A DNA stretch of 64,000 bases, taken from contig NZ_LZSO01000016.1 of NCBI RefSeq assembly GCF_001665785.1, positions 1 through 64,000 on the forward strand, in the 5' to 3' direction. Of the stretch, positions 8,057 through 16,078 are shown one piece after another. The notes under the pieces are model-generated. The model searched no databases, was not told where the DNA came from, and saw only the letters and a program-made list of their open reading frames with translations. Positions within the stretch are counted from its first letter, which is position 1, and the number at the start of each line of letters is the position of its first letter. This DNA comes from Mycolicibacterium peregrinum (lineage in GTDB: Bacteria > Actinomycetota > Actinomycetes > Mycobacteriales > Mycobacteriaceae). The position numbers and the translations under genes are program-made.

Positions 8057-9283
8057 TCAGACCTTCACGGTCAGATAAATCAGCACCACGTTGAGCACGC
8101 TGATCAATCCGGCAACACCCCAGCCCAGCGCCGTGGTGAGGCGGTGGTTGACGTCCTCGCCCATCAGGTTCGCCCGACTGGTCAACCGCACCAGCGGGAT
8201 GAGGGCCATCGGTATGCCGAAGGAGAGCACAACCTGTGAGAGGACCAGGGCCCGGCTGGGGTCCACGCCGATGGCCAAAATGACCAGGGCGGGGATCAGG
8301 GTGACCAACCGGCGCAGGAGCAACGGGTAGGAGCGACGCAGCAACCCCTGCATGATCATCGCGCCCGCGTACGCACCGACGGAGGTGGACGCCAGGCCCG
8401 AGGCGAGTAGTCCGATGGCGAACAGCAGCGCCACCGTCGGGCCCAGGGTGTCGCGGACCGCGGCATGGGCACCCTCGATGGAGTCGGTGTCGTCGCGTCC
8501 CTGCAGGTTGGTGGCCGCGACCAGCAGCATGGCCAGGTTCACCGCGCCGGCCAACAGCATCGCCAGCCCGACGTCGTAGCGGGTTATCCGCAGCAGGCGT
8601 CGCCGCACAGCGCCCGGCTGGAGGTGCCCGTGACGATCGCGGGCCAGGCCGGAGTGCAGGTAGACCGCGTGCGGCATCACCGTGGCGCCGAGCATCGCGG
8701 TGGCCAGCAGCAGGCTCTCGGCGCCCTGGAACCGGGGAATCAGGCCGGCGGCGACCTCAGCCGCTGGGGGAGCCTCGACGAACAGGCTGGTGAGAAATCC
8801 GATGGCGATGATCATCAGCAGTCCGGTGATCACCCGCTCGAAGACCCGTTGGCCCCGTCGATTCTGGACGCTCAGCAGCAGCATCGACACCAGCCCGGTG
8901 ATGATTCCGCCGAGGAGCAACGGCAGGTCGAACAACAGGTGCAGCGCAATCGCCCCGCCGACCACCTCGGCGAGATCGGTTGCCACAGCTACTAATTCGG
9001 CCTGTATCCAGTAGGCGATCCGGGTCGGGGTGCGGCTGTTGTCGGCGACCACCTCGGGTAGGGAGCGTCCGGTGACCAGGCCCAACTTGGCCGAGAGGTA
9101 CTGCACCAGCCCGGCCATCGCGTTGGCCACGATGATCACCCAGACCAGCAGGTAGCCGAACTGCGCACCCGCGCTGACATTGGCGGCGACGTTGCCCGGA
9201 TCGACGTAGGCGATTGCAGCGACGAATGCCGGTCCGAGCAGCGACCAGCTCGGGATGGTGCGCGACTTGGTGTCCTCTAGCAA
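8057..9283 (-). CDS. mntH: Nramp-family divalent metal transporter MntH
   Basis: A 408-residue inner-membrane H+-coupled Mn2+/Fe2+ importer. Metal-binding motifs are DPGN at residues 28-31 in TM1 and MPHAVYLHSGL in TM6. About 11 hydrophobic segments are visible, as usual for the family. It is syntenic with Rv0924c. The start is a TTG at 9283 (LEDTKSRTIP), with AAGGTAGG upstream as a moderate ribosome site. Two inverted repeats immediately upstream (9293-9316 and 9317-9337) are candidate metalloregulator sites. Confidence 0.94.
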   Translation of the reverse strand: MLEDTKSRTIPSWSLLGPAFVAAIAYVDPGNVAANVSAGAQFGYLLVWVIIVANAMAGLVQYLSAKLGLVTGRSLPEVVADNSRTPTRIAYWIQAELVAVATDLAEVVGGAIALHLLFDLPLLLGGIITGLVSMLLLSVQNRRGQRVFERVITGLLMIIAIGFLTSLFVEAPPAAEVAAGLIPRFQGAESLLLATAMLGATVMPHAVYLHSGLARDRHGHLQPGAVRRRLLRITRYDVGLAMLLAGAVNLAMLLVAATNLQGRDDTDSIEGAHAAVRDTLGPTVALLFAIGLLASGLASTSVGAYAGAMIMQGLLRRSYPLLLRRLVTLIPALVILAIGVDPSRALVLSQVVLSFGIPMALIPLVRLTSRANLMGEDVNHRLTTALGWGVAGLISVLNVVLIYLTVKV

Positions 9284-9292
9284 CGGCCTACC

Positions 9293-9337
9293 TTCTATCC
9301 GGGTATGCGAATAGAAAAGTTAGGTTACCCGAAACTT
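9293..9337 (-). promoter_or_regulatory. Candidate metalloregulator operators upstream of mntH
   Basis: Two adjacent inverted repeats lie in the mntH leader: TTCTAT-N12-ATAGAA at 9293-9316 and AAGTT-N11-AACTT at 9317-9337. The second includes TTAGGTTA, which resembles one half of an IdeR box (TTAGGTTAGGCTAACCTAA). Manganese regulation by MntR, or iron regulation by IdeR, would fit the downstream gene; which one acts is not decidable here. Confidence 0.5.
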
Positions 9338-9373
9338 CCCGCGATAATCAGCGGCGGGGGTCGGGAGTCGACG

Positions 9374-9604
9374 TCACCAGCCGATACCGATGCCGCCGAA
9401 CCCGAACACCGGGCCGTACCAGGGGCCGTAGTTGTTCAGGGCGGGCGGCGAGGTCACGATCGCCGTGCTGCCGTTGGTCTGGCATTGCGTGGTGTTGGGC
9501 GACGTGGTGGTGCATTTCGGTGCGGCCGAGCTGGCCGGGGCCGTGAGAATCGCCAAACACGGCACCGCCAGCAACGCCGCCAGACACCTCGAGATGTCGT
9601 TCAT
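9374..9604 (-). CDS. Small secreted mycobacterial protein
   Basis: The product has 76 residues from the ATG at 9604 (MNDISRCLAALL). A Sec signal peptide is clear: a positive N-terminus, a hydrophobic core (CLAALLAVPCLAILTAP) and an A-x-A cleavage site at about residues 25-27 (SSAAP). The mature chain of about 50 residues has two Cys (one disulfide possible), a Ser/Thr/Asn-rich first half and a Gly/aromatic-rich tail (NYGPWYGPVFGFGGIGIGW). Similar short exported proteins are common in mycobacteria, but I know no function. A second exported protein lies just upstream on the same strand. Confidence 0.72.
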   Translation of the reverse strand: MNDISRCLAALLAVPCLAILTAPASSAAPKCTTTSPNTTQCQTNGSTAIVTSPPALNNYGPWYGPVFGFGGIGIGW

Positions 9605-9659
9605 GACGAGCTCCGATCGATGGAGCAAGTCTACGTCCGAATGGCGCCGTCAGCGCTGG

Positions 9660-9926
9660 TCAGAGGACAAAAAAGTCGTCATCCCAGGGGAACATCCCGT
9701 ATCCGGGCTGCGGCGGCGTCGAGTCGATCTGAACGTTGCCCTCGGACGCGCACTCGGTGGTCTGCCCACCCTCGACCGAACTGCCGCCCGTCACCTCACA
9801 CTGGGGCAGCAGGCGCGGCTCGCTGGGGGCGCTGGGGTCGGCCGAGGCCAGCGGGGCCAGGGCGATCGCCGCGGAAGCACCGCCGACCATCAGGCAACCG
9901 GTCAGGGTGGTGAGGCGAATCTTCAT
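9660..9926 (-). CDS. Small secreted protein of unknown function
   Basis: An 88-residue product with an N-terminal signal peptide (MKIRLTTLTGCLMVGGASA, then a hydrophobic AAIALAPLASA with cleavage before DPSAPSEP). The mature chain is acidic, has two Cys (QCEVTGG and TECASEG) that could form a disulfide, and ends in an aromatic/acidic stretch (YGMFPWDDDFFVL). AAGGACCGT upstream of the ATG is a reasonable ribosome site. Its stop is 55 bp from the next small secreted gene, so the two may be co-transcribed. No function is recognised. Confidence 0.75.
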   Translation of the reverse strand: MKIRLTTLTGCLMVGGASAAIALAPLASADPSAPSEPRLLPQCEVTGGSSVEGGQTTECASEGNVQIDSTPPQPGYGMFPWDDDFFVL

Positions 9927-9950
9927 GGCGACGGTCCTTCCAGGGTGGGT

Positions 9951-11027
9951 CTACCCGGCAGCGTACAGACCCTTACCGGTGATCAAAGGTAGATCGAGGG
10001 TGGTTCGGATACCCGGCTTGGCGTCCACCACAGCCGGGATCGCGTTGACCACCCGGGCCGCCGTGGCAACCAGGCCTGCGTGGTTGTGATCGCCGTTCGG
10101 GCTGCTCAGGCAAAGGTCCAGCGTGTAGGACGGTTCACCGGTCACCACGACCCGGTATGAGCCGCCCTCCTGCGCGGGCTGGGGCCAATCGGGGCACAGG
10201 TCGTCGCGCAGCCGTGTCACATGCTCCAGCACCACGGCCGCCTTGCCGTCGCGCATGCCGCGTACCTCGAAACGCAATGCGGCGGTGGTCCCCTCGGGGA
10301 TCCGCCCGGCCGCGATGTCGAAGTCCTCCGGCGCCGGAACCCGGGTGTGCTCCTCGGTGACCGCGTCGAGTTCGATGCCGAGCCCCGCGGCAAGCTGCCG
10401 GACCACTGAACCCCAGGCCAGGCTCAGCACGCCTGGTTGCAGCAGCATCGGAGTCTCGTCGATCGGCTTGCCGAAGCCCATCACGTCGAACATCACCGCC
10501 GGGCTGTCGTAGGTCGCGTAGTCGACAATCTCCATGCACCGGATCTGCTCGATCTGCTGACAGGTACCGGCAAGGGCAAGGGGCAGAAGGTCATTGGCGA
10601 AACCGGGATCGATGCCGTTGACGAAGATGCTGGCCCCGCCGGCCTCGGCAGCGGCGGCGATGGGTTCGATCAACTCGGCCGGCAGCACCTCCCACGGGTA
10701 CTGGAGAAACACCGCGGAACTGGCGACGATGTTGACCCCGGCCGCCAGGATGCGCCGGTAGTCCTCAAGGGCCTCGGGCAGCCGGTTGTCGGCAAGGGCG
10801 GTGTAGACCACGCAGTCCGGCTTGTCGGCCAGAATCGCCCCGAGGTCGTCGGTGGCCAGGACACCCGTCGAAACATCAAGGCCGGCAAGCTCTCCGGCGT
10901 CCTTACCGGCCTTGGCCGACGAGGACACCCACACCCCGGTCAGTTCGTAGTCCGGGTTGGTGACGAGCTGGGCCAGGGCATGCTTGCCGACGTTGCCGGT
11001 GCCGATCGCCGCTACACGAATGGTCAT
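9951..11027 (-). CDS. DapB-like NAD(P)-binding dehydrogenase
   Basis: The 358-residue product begins with a Rossmann nucleotide-binding motif (AAIGTGNVGKHAL, residues 6-18) and is related to the dihydrodipicolinate reductase/amine dehydrogenase N-terminal fold. It is syntenic with Rv0926c. The long C-terminal part lacks the DapB catalytic signature, so it is not the lysine-pathway enzyme. It starts 8 bp after the stop of the SDR gene at 11036 and is probably co-transcribed with it. A KstR-type operator precedes that pair at 11892, suggesting a role in steroid or lipid turnover, but the substrate is unknown. Confidence 0.8.
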   Translation of the reverse strand: MTIRVAAIGTGNVGKHALAQLVTNPDYELTGVWVSSSAKAGKDAGELAGLDVSTGVLATDDLGAILADKPDCVVYTALADNRLPEALEDYRRILAAGVNIVASSAVFLQYPWEVLPAELIEPIAAAAEAGGASIFVNGIDPGFANDLLPLALAGTCQQIEQIRCMEIVDYATYDSPAVMFDVMGFGKPIDETPMLLQPGVLSLAWGSVVRQLAAGLGIELDAVTEEHTRVPAPEDFDIAAGRIPEGTTAALRFEVRGMRDGKAAVVLEHVTRLRDDLCPDWPQPAQEGGSYRVVVTGEPSYTLDLCLSSPNGDHNHAGLVATAARVVNAIPAVVDAKPGIRTTLDLPLITGKGLYAAG

Positions 11028-11035
11028 TGCTCTCC

Positions 11036-11827
11036 TCAGAGGTCGGGGATGGGGAGGTCGAGATTGGGCATGTTCAGGCCGCCGTCGACCTCGAGAATCT
11101 TGCCGGTCAGATAGCCGCCCGCGGGGGAGGACAGGTACACCGCGGCGGCGGCGATGTCGGCCGGATCGCCGAGTCGGCGGAGCGGGGTGGCCTGCTCCAT
11201 CGGCCCGCGCAGCGCATCGTTGGAGGCGACGATGTCGAGGGCCGAGGTGAGGATCGAACCGGGCGCGATGGCGTTGACGCGGATGCGGGGGCTCAGGTCC
11301 AGCGCGGACAGCCGGGTGTAGTGCGCCAGCGCGGCCTTCGCAGTGCCGTAAGCGGCGAAGCCGCGCCCGGCCAGGCGCCCCACCGTGGAGGTGATGTTGA
11401 TGATGCTGCCACCGCCCGAGTGTTCAAGCATCAGCGGAACGGCCGCACAGGTCAGCGCGTGAGCGGTCGACACATTGAAGGTGAAAGCGTCCCGCAGGTC
11501 CTTGGTGGAGGTGTTCATCAAGGGAGCCGGCATGGTCCCGCCGACGTTGTTGACGACGATGTCTAGTTTCCCGAACGCGTCCACCGCGGCGGCCGCGAGC
11601 TCGGCGGTCGCCTCGGGATGGGCCAGGTCGGCGACGACCACGTGGGCCCGCCGCCCGGTCGCGGCGATCTGGGCGGCAACTTCGTCGAGTTGGGTCTGCG
11701 TACGGGCCGCGATGACCACGTCCGCACCGGCTTCCGCGAATGCCAGGGCAGTGGCTGCGCCCAATCCGCGGCCGGCTCCGGTGACGATCGCAACCTTGTC
11801 GTCGAGTCGGAATCTGTCCAGAATCAC
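11036..11827 (-). CDS. Short-chain dehydrogenase/reductase (Rv0927c-like)
   Basis: A 263-residue SDR. The NAD(P) motif TGAGRGLG is at about residues 16-23, NNVGG follows near residue 88, and the catalytic Ser, YGTAK (Tyr/Lys) tetrad lies near residues 140-160. The end LPIPDL is shared with Rv0927c as I recall it. I chose the GTG at 11827 ([10 protein letters not shown]), which has AGGAG 5 nt upstream; the GTG at 11833 would overlap that ribosome site. Downstream, 8 bp on, is the DapB-like gene. The upstream KstR-type site lies 65 bp before the start. Confidence 0.9.
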   Translation of the reverse strand: MILDRFRLDDKVAIVTGAGRGLGAATALAFAEAGADVVIAARTQTQLDEVAAQIAATGRRAHVVVADLAHPEATAELAAAAVDAFGKLDIVVNNVGGTMPAPLMNTSTKDLRDAFTFNVSTAHALTCAAVPLMLEHSGGGSIINITSTVGRLAGRGFAAYGTAKAALAHYTRLSALDLSPRIRVNAIAPGSILTSALDIVASNDALRGPMEQATPLRRLGDPADIAAAAVYLSSPAGGYLTGKILEVDGGLNMPNLDLPIPDL

Positions 11828-11891
11828 GTGCACTCCTATCGCTTGCTCGGCGTCACGCTAGCAGGGGGAGCGGGCGCATGTGAGAGGTTTC

Positions 11892-11905
11892 TGAAACACG
11901 TTCTA
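11892..11905. promoter_or_regulatory. KstR-type operator between divergent genes
   Basis: TGAAACACGTTCTA fits the mycobacterial KstR consensus TnnAACnnGTTnnA at every fixed position. It lies between the SDR gene (start 11827, minus) and a hypothetical gene (start 12011, plus). KstR represses cholesterol-degradation genes and is released by a steroid acyl-CoA ligand. Confidence 0.6.
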
Positions 11906-12010
11906 GTTGCCCGGTAGTACGCGCCTCCGTGTCACGCAGTGCGCGCAAAGCCCTCCGCGGTGGCGCTGTCGAGCGCACAATTGAGGGGTCAGCTCAAGGT
12001 GGGAGCCGCG

Positions 12011-12487
12011 ATGACCCAGCAGCGATATGACTTCTTCGGCGACCTGTTCGCGCGGTACTTCAGCCCCGCGGTCGACCGGTACCCGGCCACGGCGGGCACC
12101 CTTGTCCACCGCCTACTGGCGTGTACCGACGACGTGCAGGACCGATTGGCCCAGGCGCGCCTCGCGGCCGCCGCGTGGGGTGAGGAGGAGATGGGCCACC
12201 CCGGCCACGTGCACCCGACGTCCGAGTTGTTCGTCTTCACCCAGTGCGGTCTGATGTACGGCGCGCGTTTCGCCGACGCTCGTCACGGCCTGTATTACCT
12301 GGCCACTCCGCACCCGATGTTCGACGCCTTCGTCGACCGGATCGAGCACACATCGCTGCGCCCCGGCGCGGTGGTCGCCGTCGATCGCCGCTGCAGCCAC
12401 GATCTCGAATCGGCCCACCCCATGGATGCCGCGCTGCGCCGCATCCTCGACGAACACGAGGCCTTGCGCGTCGACGTGACTGTGTGA
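12011..12487 (+). CDS. Hypothetical protein, 158 aa
   Basis: I do not recognise this 158-residue protein. The chosen start at 12011 (MTQQRYDFFGDLF) has GGGAG 7 nt upstream; an in-frame ATG at 11939 exists but its extra residues are low-complexity and poorly placed. The chain has no signal peptide or membrane segment. It is rich in His and aromatic residues, with a striking GHPGHVHPTSELF block near residues 60-72 and a second His/Asp cluster (CSHDLESAHPMDAALRR) near 125. These could bind metal, but that is speculation. It is divergent from the SDR gene across a KstR-type operator. Confidence 0.6.
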   Translation: MTQQRYDFFGDLFARYFSPAVDRYPATAGTLVHRLLACTDDVQDRLAQARLAAAAWGEEEMGHPGHVHPTSELFVFTQCGLMYGARFADARHGLYYLATPHPMFDAFVDRIEHTSLRPGAVVAVDRRCSHDLESAHPMDAALRRILDEHEALRVDVTV

Positions 12488-12640
12488 TGCCGCTTCCGGC
12501 GGGTCGATGTTAACGCCGTGTTTCGGTGGTGTTCGGTGCGTATTAACCCGTATGTGTTCGGTATGAGTCTGTCGGACAAGGGATTTCGCCGATTTACGGT
12601 TTAGCCCACCTCACCGAAACTGAAGGGCGGGCTGAACCCA

Positions 12641-12964
12641 GTGAAACGGAACTTGAAGGGCTTGTGTGTTGCCGGTGTCGCGTTGTGCGGACTGGCGACG
12701 TTGTTGGCCGCGCCGGCTGCTGCCGCACCCACCGAGTCGACGGCGAGCCAAACCATCAGTGACCTCGAAAGTCAGGGCTACCGGGTGATCTTGAGCAAGG
12801 TCGGCACCAAGGCCATCGACGACTGCACGGTCAGCGCGGTGCGCCAGGGCCGCTCGGTCACCGGCCCGCAGGTGCCGGCCGGAGCAGCGAGCATCACGTC
12901 GTTCAACCCGGGGCAGAACCTGCAGTACACGACGGTGTACGTGGATCTGGACTGCAGGCGCTGA
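12641..12964 (+). CDS. Small secreted protein, paralogue of 29125-29418
   Basis: A 107-residue exported protein starting with GTG at 12641. The signal peptide runs to about residue 28 (hydrophobic GLCVAGVALCGLATLLAAPAA, cleaved near AAAAP). The mature domain contains SQTISDLESQGYRVILSKVGTKAIDDC (named by ends), then VSAVRQG and TTVYVDLDC. The two mature Cys are at equivalent places in the protein at 29125-29418, with which it shares the order GY-x-VI, Cys-Thr-Val, VRQG, YVD-x-x-C. A disulfide-bonded periplasmic domain is likely. The function is unknown. Confidence 0.75.
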   Translation: MKRNLKGLCVAGVALCGLATLLAAPAAAAPTESTASQTISDLESQGYRVILSKVGTKAIDDCTVSAVRQGRSVTGPQVPAGAASITSFNPGQNLQYTTVYVDLDCRR

Positions 12965-12965
12965 G

Positions 12966-13859
12966 CTACTTCTTGGCGGCAGTCTTCTTGGCCGCTGCTT
13001 TCTTGGCCGGCGCCTTCTTCGCGGCAGATTTCTTCGCGGGCGCCGTCTTGGCGGGTTCCTTCGCGGCGCTGCCCCTGGCCTTCACGCTGGCCTCGAGTTT
13101 GGCCAGCAGGTCGGACACATCCTCGGTCTCGTCGAGCTCCGTCGGCTGCTCTTCGACCGAGAATGCTTCTCCGCCTTCGAGTTTGGCCTGCACCAGCTCG
13201 TGCAGCTGTTCCTGATAGTCGTCGCGGAACTGGTCCGGCTTGAAGTCGTCGGTCATCGACTCCACGACCTGTCCGGCCATCTTCAACTCGGCCGGTTTGA
13301 TCTCGACTTCCTTGTCCAGCACCGGGAAGTCGGGATCGCGGATCTCGTCGGGCCACAGCAGGGTGTGGATCATCATGACGTTGCGCTTGCTGAAGTCCTT
13401 GACCCGCAACGCGGCCAGCCGGGTCTTGTTGCGCAGCGAGAAGTGCACGATCGCGATGCGGTCGGTCTCGGCGAGGGTCTTGGCCAGCAGCACATAGGAC
13501 TTCGAGGACTTGGAGTCCGGCTCCAGGAAATAGCTCTTGTCGTACATCAACGGGTCGAGTTGTTCGGCCGGGATGAACTCGACCACTTCGATCTCCCGGC
13601 TGCGTTCTTCGGGCAGCGTGGCGATGTCCTCGTCGGTGATCACCACCATCTGCCCGTCGTCTGATTCGAATGCCTTGTTGATGTCGCGGAACTCGACGAC
13701 CTCGCCACACACTTCGCACACCCGCTTGTAGCGGATGCGCCCGTTGTCCTTGGCGTGGACCTGGTGGAACTTGATGTCGTGGTCCTCGGTCGCGCTGTAG
13801 ACCTTGACCGGCACGTTCACCAGGCCGAAGGCGATCGAACCCTTCCAGATGGATCGCAT
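12966..13859 (-). CDS. mku: Non-homologous end-joining DNA-binding protein Ku
   Basis: A 297-residue bacterial Ku. The homodimeric ring binds double-strand DNA ends and recruits LigD. The core starts MRSIWKGSIAFGLVNVPVKVYSA (family N-terminus) and includes HQVHAKDNGRIRYKR and CGEVVEF. From about residue 262 the tail is made of Lys/Ala-rich PAKK/AAKK repeats, an extended lysine tail typical of fast-growing mycobacteria and important for DNA binding. The stop is 2 bp from the end of the convergent secreted-protein gene. The matching ligD is at 20049, with about 6 kb of unrelated genes between. Confidence 0.97.
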   Translation of the reverse strand: MRSIWKGSIAFGLVNVPVKVYSATEDHDIKFHQVHAKDNGRIRYKRVCEVCGEVVEFRDINKAFESDDGQMVVITDEDIATLPEERSREIEVVEFIPAEQLDPLMYDKSYFLEPDSKSSKSYVLLAKTLAETDRIAIVHFSLRNKTRLAALRVKDFSKRNVMMIHTLLWPDEIRDPDFPVLDKEVEIKPAELKMAGQVVESMTDDFKPDQFRDDYQEQLHELVQAKLEGGEAFSVEEQPTELDETEDVSDLLAKLEASVKARGSAAKEPAKTAPAKKSAAKKAPAKKAAAKKTAAKK

Positions 13860-13919
13860 TTGCCCAGTATGTCCTGATATGGCCGTCGGCGCGAAGAACC
13901 ACGAGATCGGTGCGCCGCG

Positions 13920-14555
13920 TCAGGTGCCCTTCACCAGACGGAGCACGGATTCGGGTACGTCGACATCCGCGCCCACCCACGGGGCCGGAACCGGATCGCC
14001 GGCCACCGTACGTAGCGGCACCACCCCGGCCCATCCCCCGGGCCGGGACGACTCCTCCACCTGCGCCGGCGGGGCGTCGCGCACCTTGACCGTCCAGCCG
14101 TCGGGCGTGATCGGCAGAGCGACCGCGAGCGTTGCGACGAGCTCCTTCTTCGTGCTGGCACGCACCTCCGAACTGCGGCCCGGGATCAGCGAATCGCTCA
14201 GCAGATCCAGCGCGTACGCCGCCTCCCGTGGGTCGACGACCGTCAGGTTCCCCCGCACCACCGCCGACCGGTAGTTGGCCGTCGAGTCGAAGAGCGTGTC
14301 CGCCACGACCATCCCGTCGAGAAGCGTGACGCAGAACGCGGCGGGTGCTCCGGCCGCGACATGCCGCAGCGCACCCGCGCCCGTCGAACCGTGCAGGAGG
14401 ACCCGGTCGCCGTCGCGGGCGTAGAGCATGGGCACGGCCCACGGGAGCCCGTCCATCACCGTCGCGAGCGTGCCGACGGACGCCGCGTCGAGCACCGAGT
14501 CGAGGGCGGCCCGGTCGGTGCGGGCAAGGTGGTGTTCTCTTCTGATCTGCTTCAC
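13920..14555 (-). CDS. Pyridoxamine 5'-phosphate oxidase-family FMN-binding protein
   Basis: A 211-residue split-barrel flavin-binding protein of the PNPOx-like/Nim class. The start IRREHHLARTDRAALDSVLD is followed by GTLATVMDGLPWAVPMLYARDGDRVLLHGSTGAG, the family phosphate/flavin strand region (given by ends), and CVTLLDGMVVADTLFD. It lacks the full vitamin B6 PdxH signature, so a different flavin or F420 substrate is likely. It is divergent from a MocR-type regulator that starts 80 bp away, an arrangement usually meaning direct control by that regulator. The start is the ATG at 14555. Confidence 0.8.
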   Translation of the reverse strand: MKQIRREHHLARTDRAALDSVLDAASVGTLATVMDGLPWAVPMLYARDGDRVLLHGSTGAGALRHVAAGAPAAFCVTLLDGMVVADTLFDSTANYRSAVVRGNLTVVDPREAAYALDLLSDSLIPGRSSEVRASTKKELVATLAVALPITPDGWTVKVRDAPPAQVEESSRPGGWAGVVPLRTVAGDPVPAPWVGADVDVPESVLRLVKGT

Positions 14556-14582
14556 AGTCCCGATTCTGCGCGGATTCCGGCA

Positions 14583-14621
14583 TGGTCAGAAGATCCAGAA
14601 CCATTCGATCTATGCAGACCA
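14583..14621. promoter_or_regulatory. Candidate MocR operator in the divergent promoter
   Basis: TGGTC (14583-14587) and its inverse GACCA (14617-14621) flank the short intergenic region, with an ACCAT at 14600-14604 that pairs with ATGGT at 14582-14586. MocR regulators bind spaced repeats between themselves and the divergent target, so these are plausible sites. This is only pattern-based. Confidence 0.35.
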
Positions 14622-14635
14622 CTATTGTGGCTCGC

Positions 14636-16072
14636 ATGGCGCGTCACGCTCCCGAGCTGCACTTGGCCTTGCGGCTCCCTGTCGACGAGTCCCCGCTGCG
14701 ACAGCGCATTGCGGCGGCCGTCATCGAGCAGATCAGGCTGGGCCGGCTCGGACCCGGCGACGCGCTGCCCTCGACCCGCAGTCTGGCGGCCGAACTCGCG
14801 GTGGCCCGCTCGTCGGTGGTCGACGCGTACGACGAGCTCGCCGCGGCCGGGTACACCACCGCCCAGCCCGGGTCGGGTACGAGGATCGCTGCCGGGGCAG
14901 ATGTCGCAGCCCACGCCGGTGCGGCCTCCCATGTCACCCCGAGCGGTGTCACGCCCGCGGTGCGGCGTGCCCCGCGGGAACAGTCACCGGTGTGGGACCT
15001 CATGCCCGGCCACCCTGACCCCGGCCTGATCTCGACCACCGACTGGCGCCGCGCCTGGCGGGCCGCCGCTGTTGCGCCGATATCCTCCGCGGCCGCCGGG
15101 CCGCACGGGCATCCCGAGCTGCGCCACGCCCTGGCCGGGCATCTGCGTCGCACCCGCGGAATCGTTGCCGACCCGAGCGAGCTCATCATCGTGCCCGGCG
15201 TGGCCTCCGCGTTGCGCACCGTCACCGCGGCAGCAGGGCTGGCCGGGTGCGATGTCGCGTTCGAGGAGCCCGGTTACGACGAGGCGCGGCGGGTATTCGA
15301 GATGTCCGGCGCCCGACCGCGTGCCGTGGCGGTCGACGGTGACGGTCTCGACCCGGCAACACTGCGCGATTCCGATGCGGGGGTGTATTGCACTCCGGCG
15401 CACCAGTATCCGCTCGGGGCACGGCTACCGGTCCCGCGCCGCGCCCGGCTGGTGCAGTGGGCGGACCGGACCGGCAGCCTGCTCATCGAGGACGACTACG
15501 ACGGTGAGTTCCGTTACGACGTATCCGCGTTGCCCGCGTTGCGGGGCATCGACGGCGGGCGTGATCATGTGGCCTACATCGGGACGGCGTCGAAGGTCCT
15601 CACGCCCGCACTGCGGGTGGCCTGGCTGCTGCTGCCGCCGCGGCTGCACGATGCCGTCGCCGATGCGCTGGAAGCCAGCGGTGAATCTGTCTGTACCGTA
15701 ACCACTCTCGCACTGGCCCGGTTCATCGAGTCGGGTGCGCTGACCAGGCACCTCGCCAGGGCGGCGCGCACGTACTCGGCACGGCGGTCGGCCCTCGTCA
15801 ATGCGCTCCGACGGCGCTGCGCCGGCGTCCGACTGGAGGGCGTCGAGGCGGGTCTGCACCTGGTGGTGCGGCTGCCCGACGGGGCCGACGACCTGACGGT
15901 CGCCGCGACGCTGCGTGACCGGGGTGTCACCGTATCGCCGCTGTCAGGTTTCTTCGCGGCCTTCTCGGACGTTGCCGCCGCCCGCGGCCTGGTGTGCGGA
16001 TACTCGCGTCTGCCCGAGACTCAGGCCGACGTCGTGGCCGGGCTCATCGCCGATGCAATCCGTCGGCCGTGA
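14636..16072 (+). CDS. MocR-family GntR/aminotransferase-fold regulator
   Basis: A 478-residue two-domain regulator. Residues about 12-75 form a GntR winged helix (PLRQRIAAAVIEQIRLGRL, then LPSTRSLAAELAVARSSVVDAYDEL). After a linker, residues about 130-478 have the fold-type I aminotransferase domain with the PLP lysine in YIGTASKVLTPALR. Such proteins sense pyridoxal phosphate or its adducts and activate nearby genes. I chose the ATG at 14636 because family members begin a few residues before this block; ATGs at 14582 and 14612 are possible but fall in the likely operator. The divergent partner is a PNPOx-fold protein. Confidence 0.87.
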   Translation: MARHAPELHLALRLPVDESPLRQRIAAAVIEQIRLGRLGPGDALPSTRSLAAELAVARSSVVDAYDELAAAGYTTAQPGSGTRIAAGADVAAHAGAASHVTPSGVTPAVRRAPREQSPVWDLMPGHPDPGLISTTDWRRAWRAAAVAPISSAAAGPHGHPELRHALAGHLRRTRGIVADPSELIIVPGVASALRTVTAAAGLAGCDVAFEEPGYDEARRVFEMSGARPRAVAVDGDGLDPATLRDSDAGVYCTPAHQYPLGARLPVPRRARLVQWADRTGSLLIEDDYDGEFRYDVSALPALRGIDGGRDHVAYIGTASKVLTPALRVAWLLLPPRLHDAVADALEASGESVCTVTTLALARFIESGALTRHLARAARTYSARRSALVNALRRRCAGVRLEGVEAGLHLVVRLPDGADDLTVAATLRDRGVTVSPLSGFFAAFSDVAAARGLVCGYSRLPETQADVVAGLIADAIRRP

Positions 16073-16078
16073 GCGCGC

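Noticed and set aside
12488..12640. Repeated GTGTTCGGT elements as a small RNA or riboswitch
   Set aside because: Three short copies in a leader without a stable fold or known motif; more likely chance or weak operator sites.
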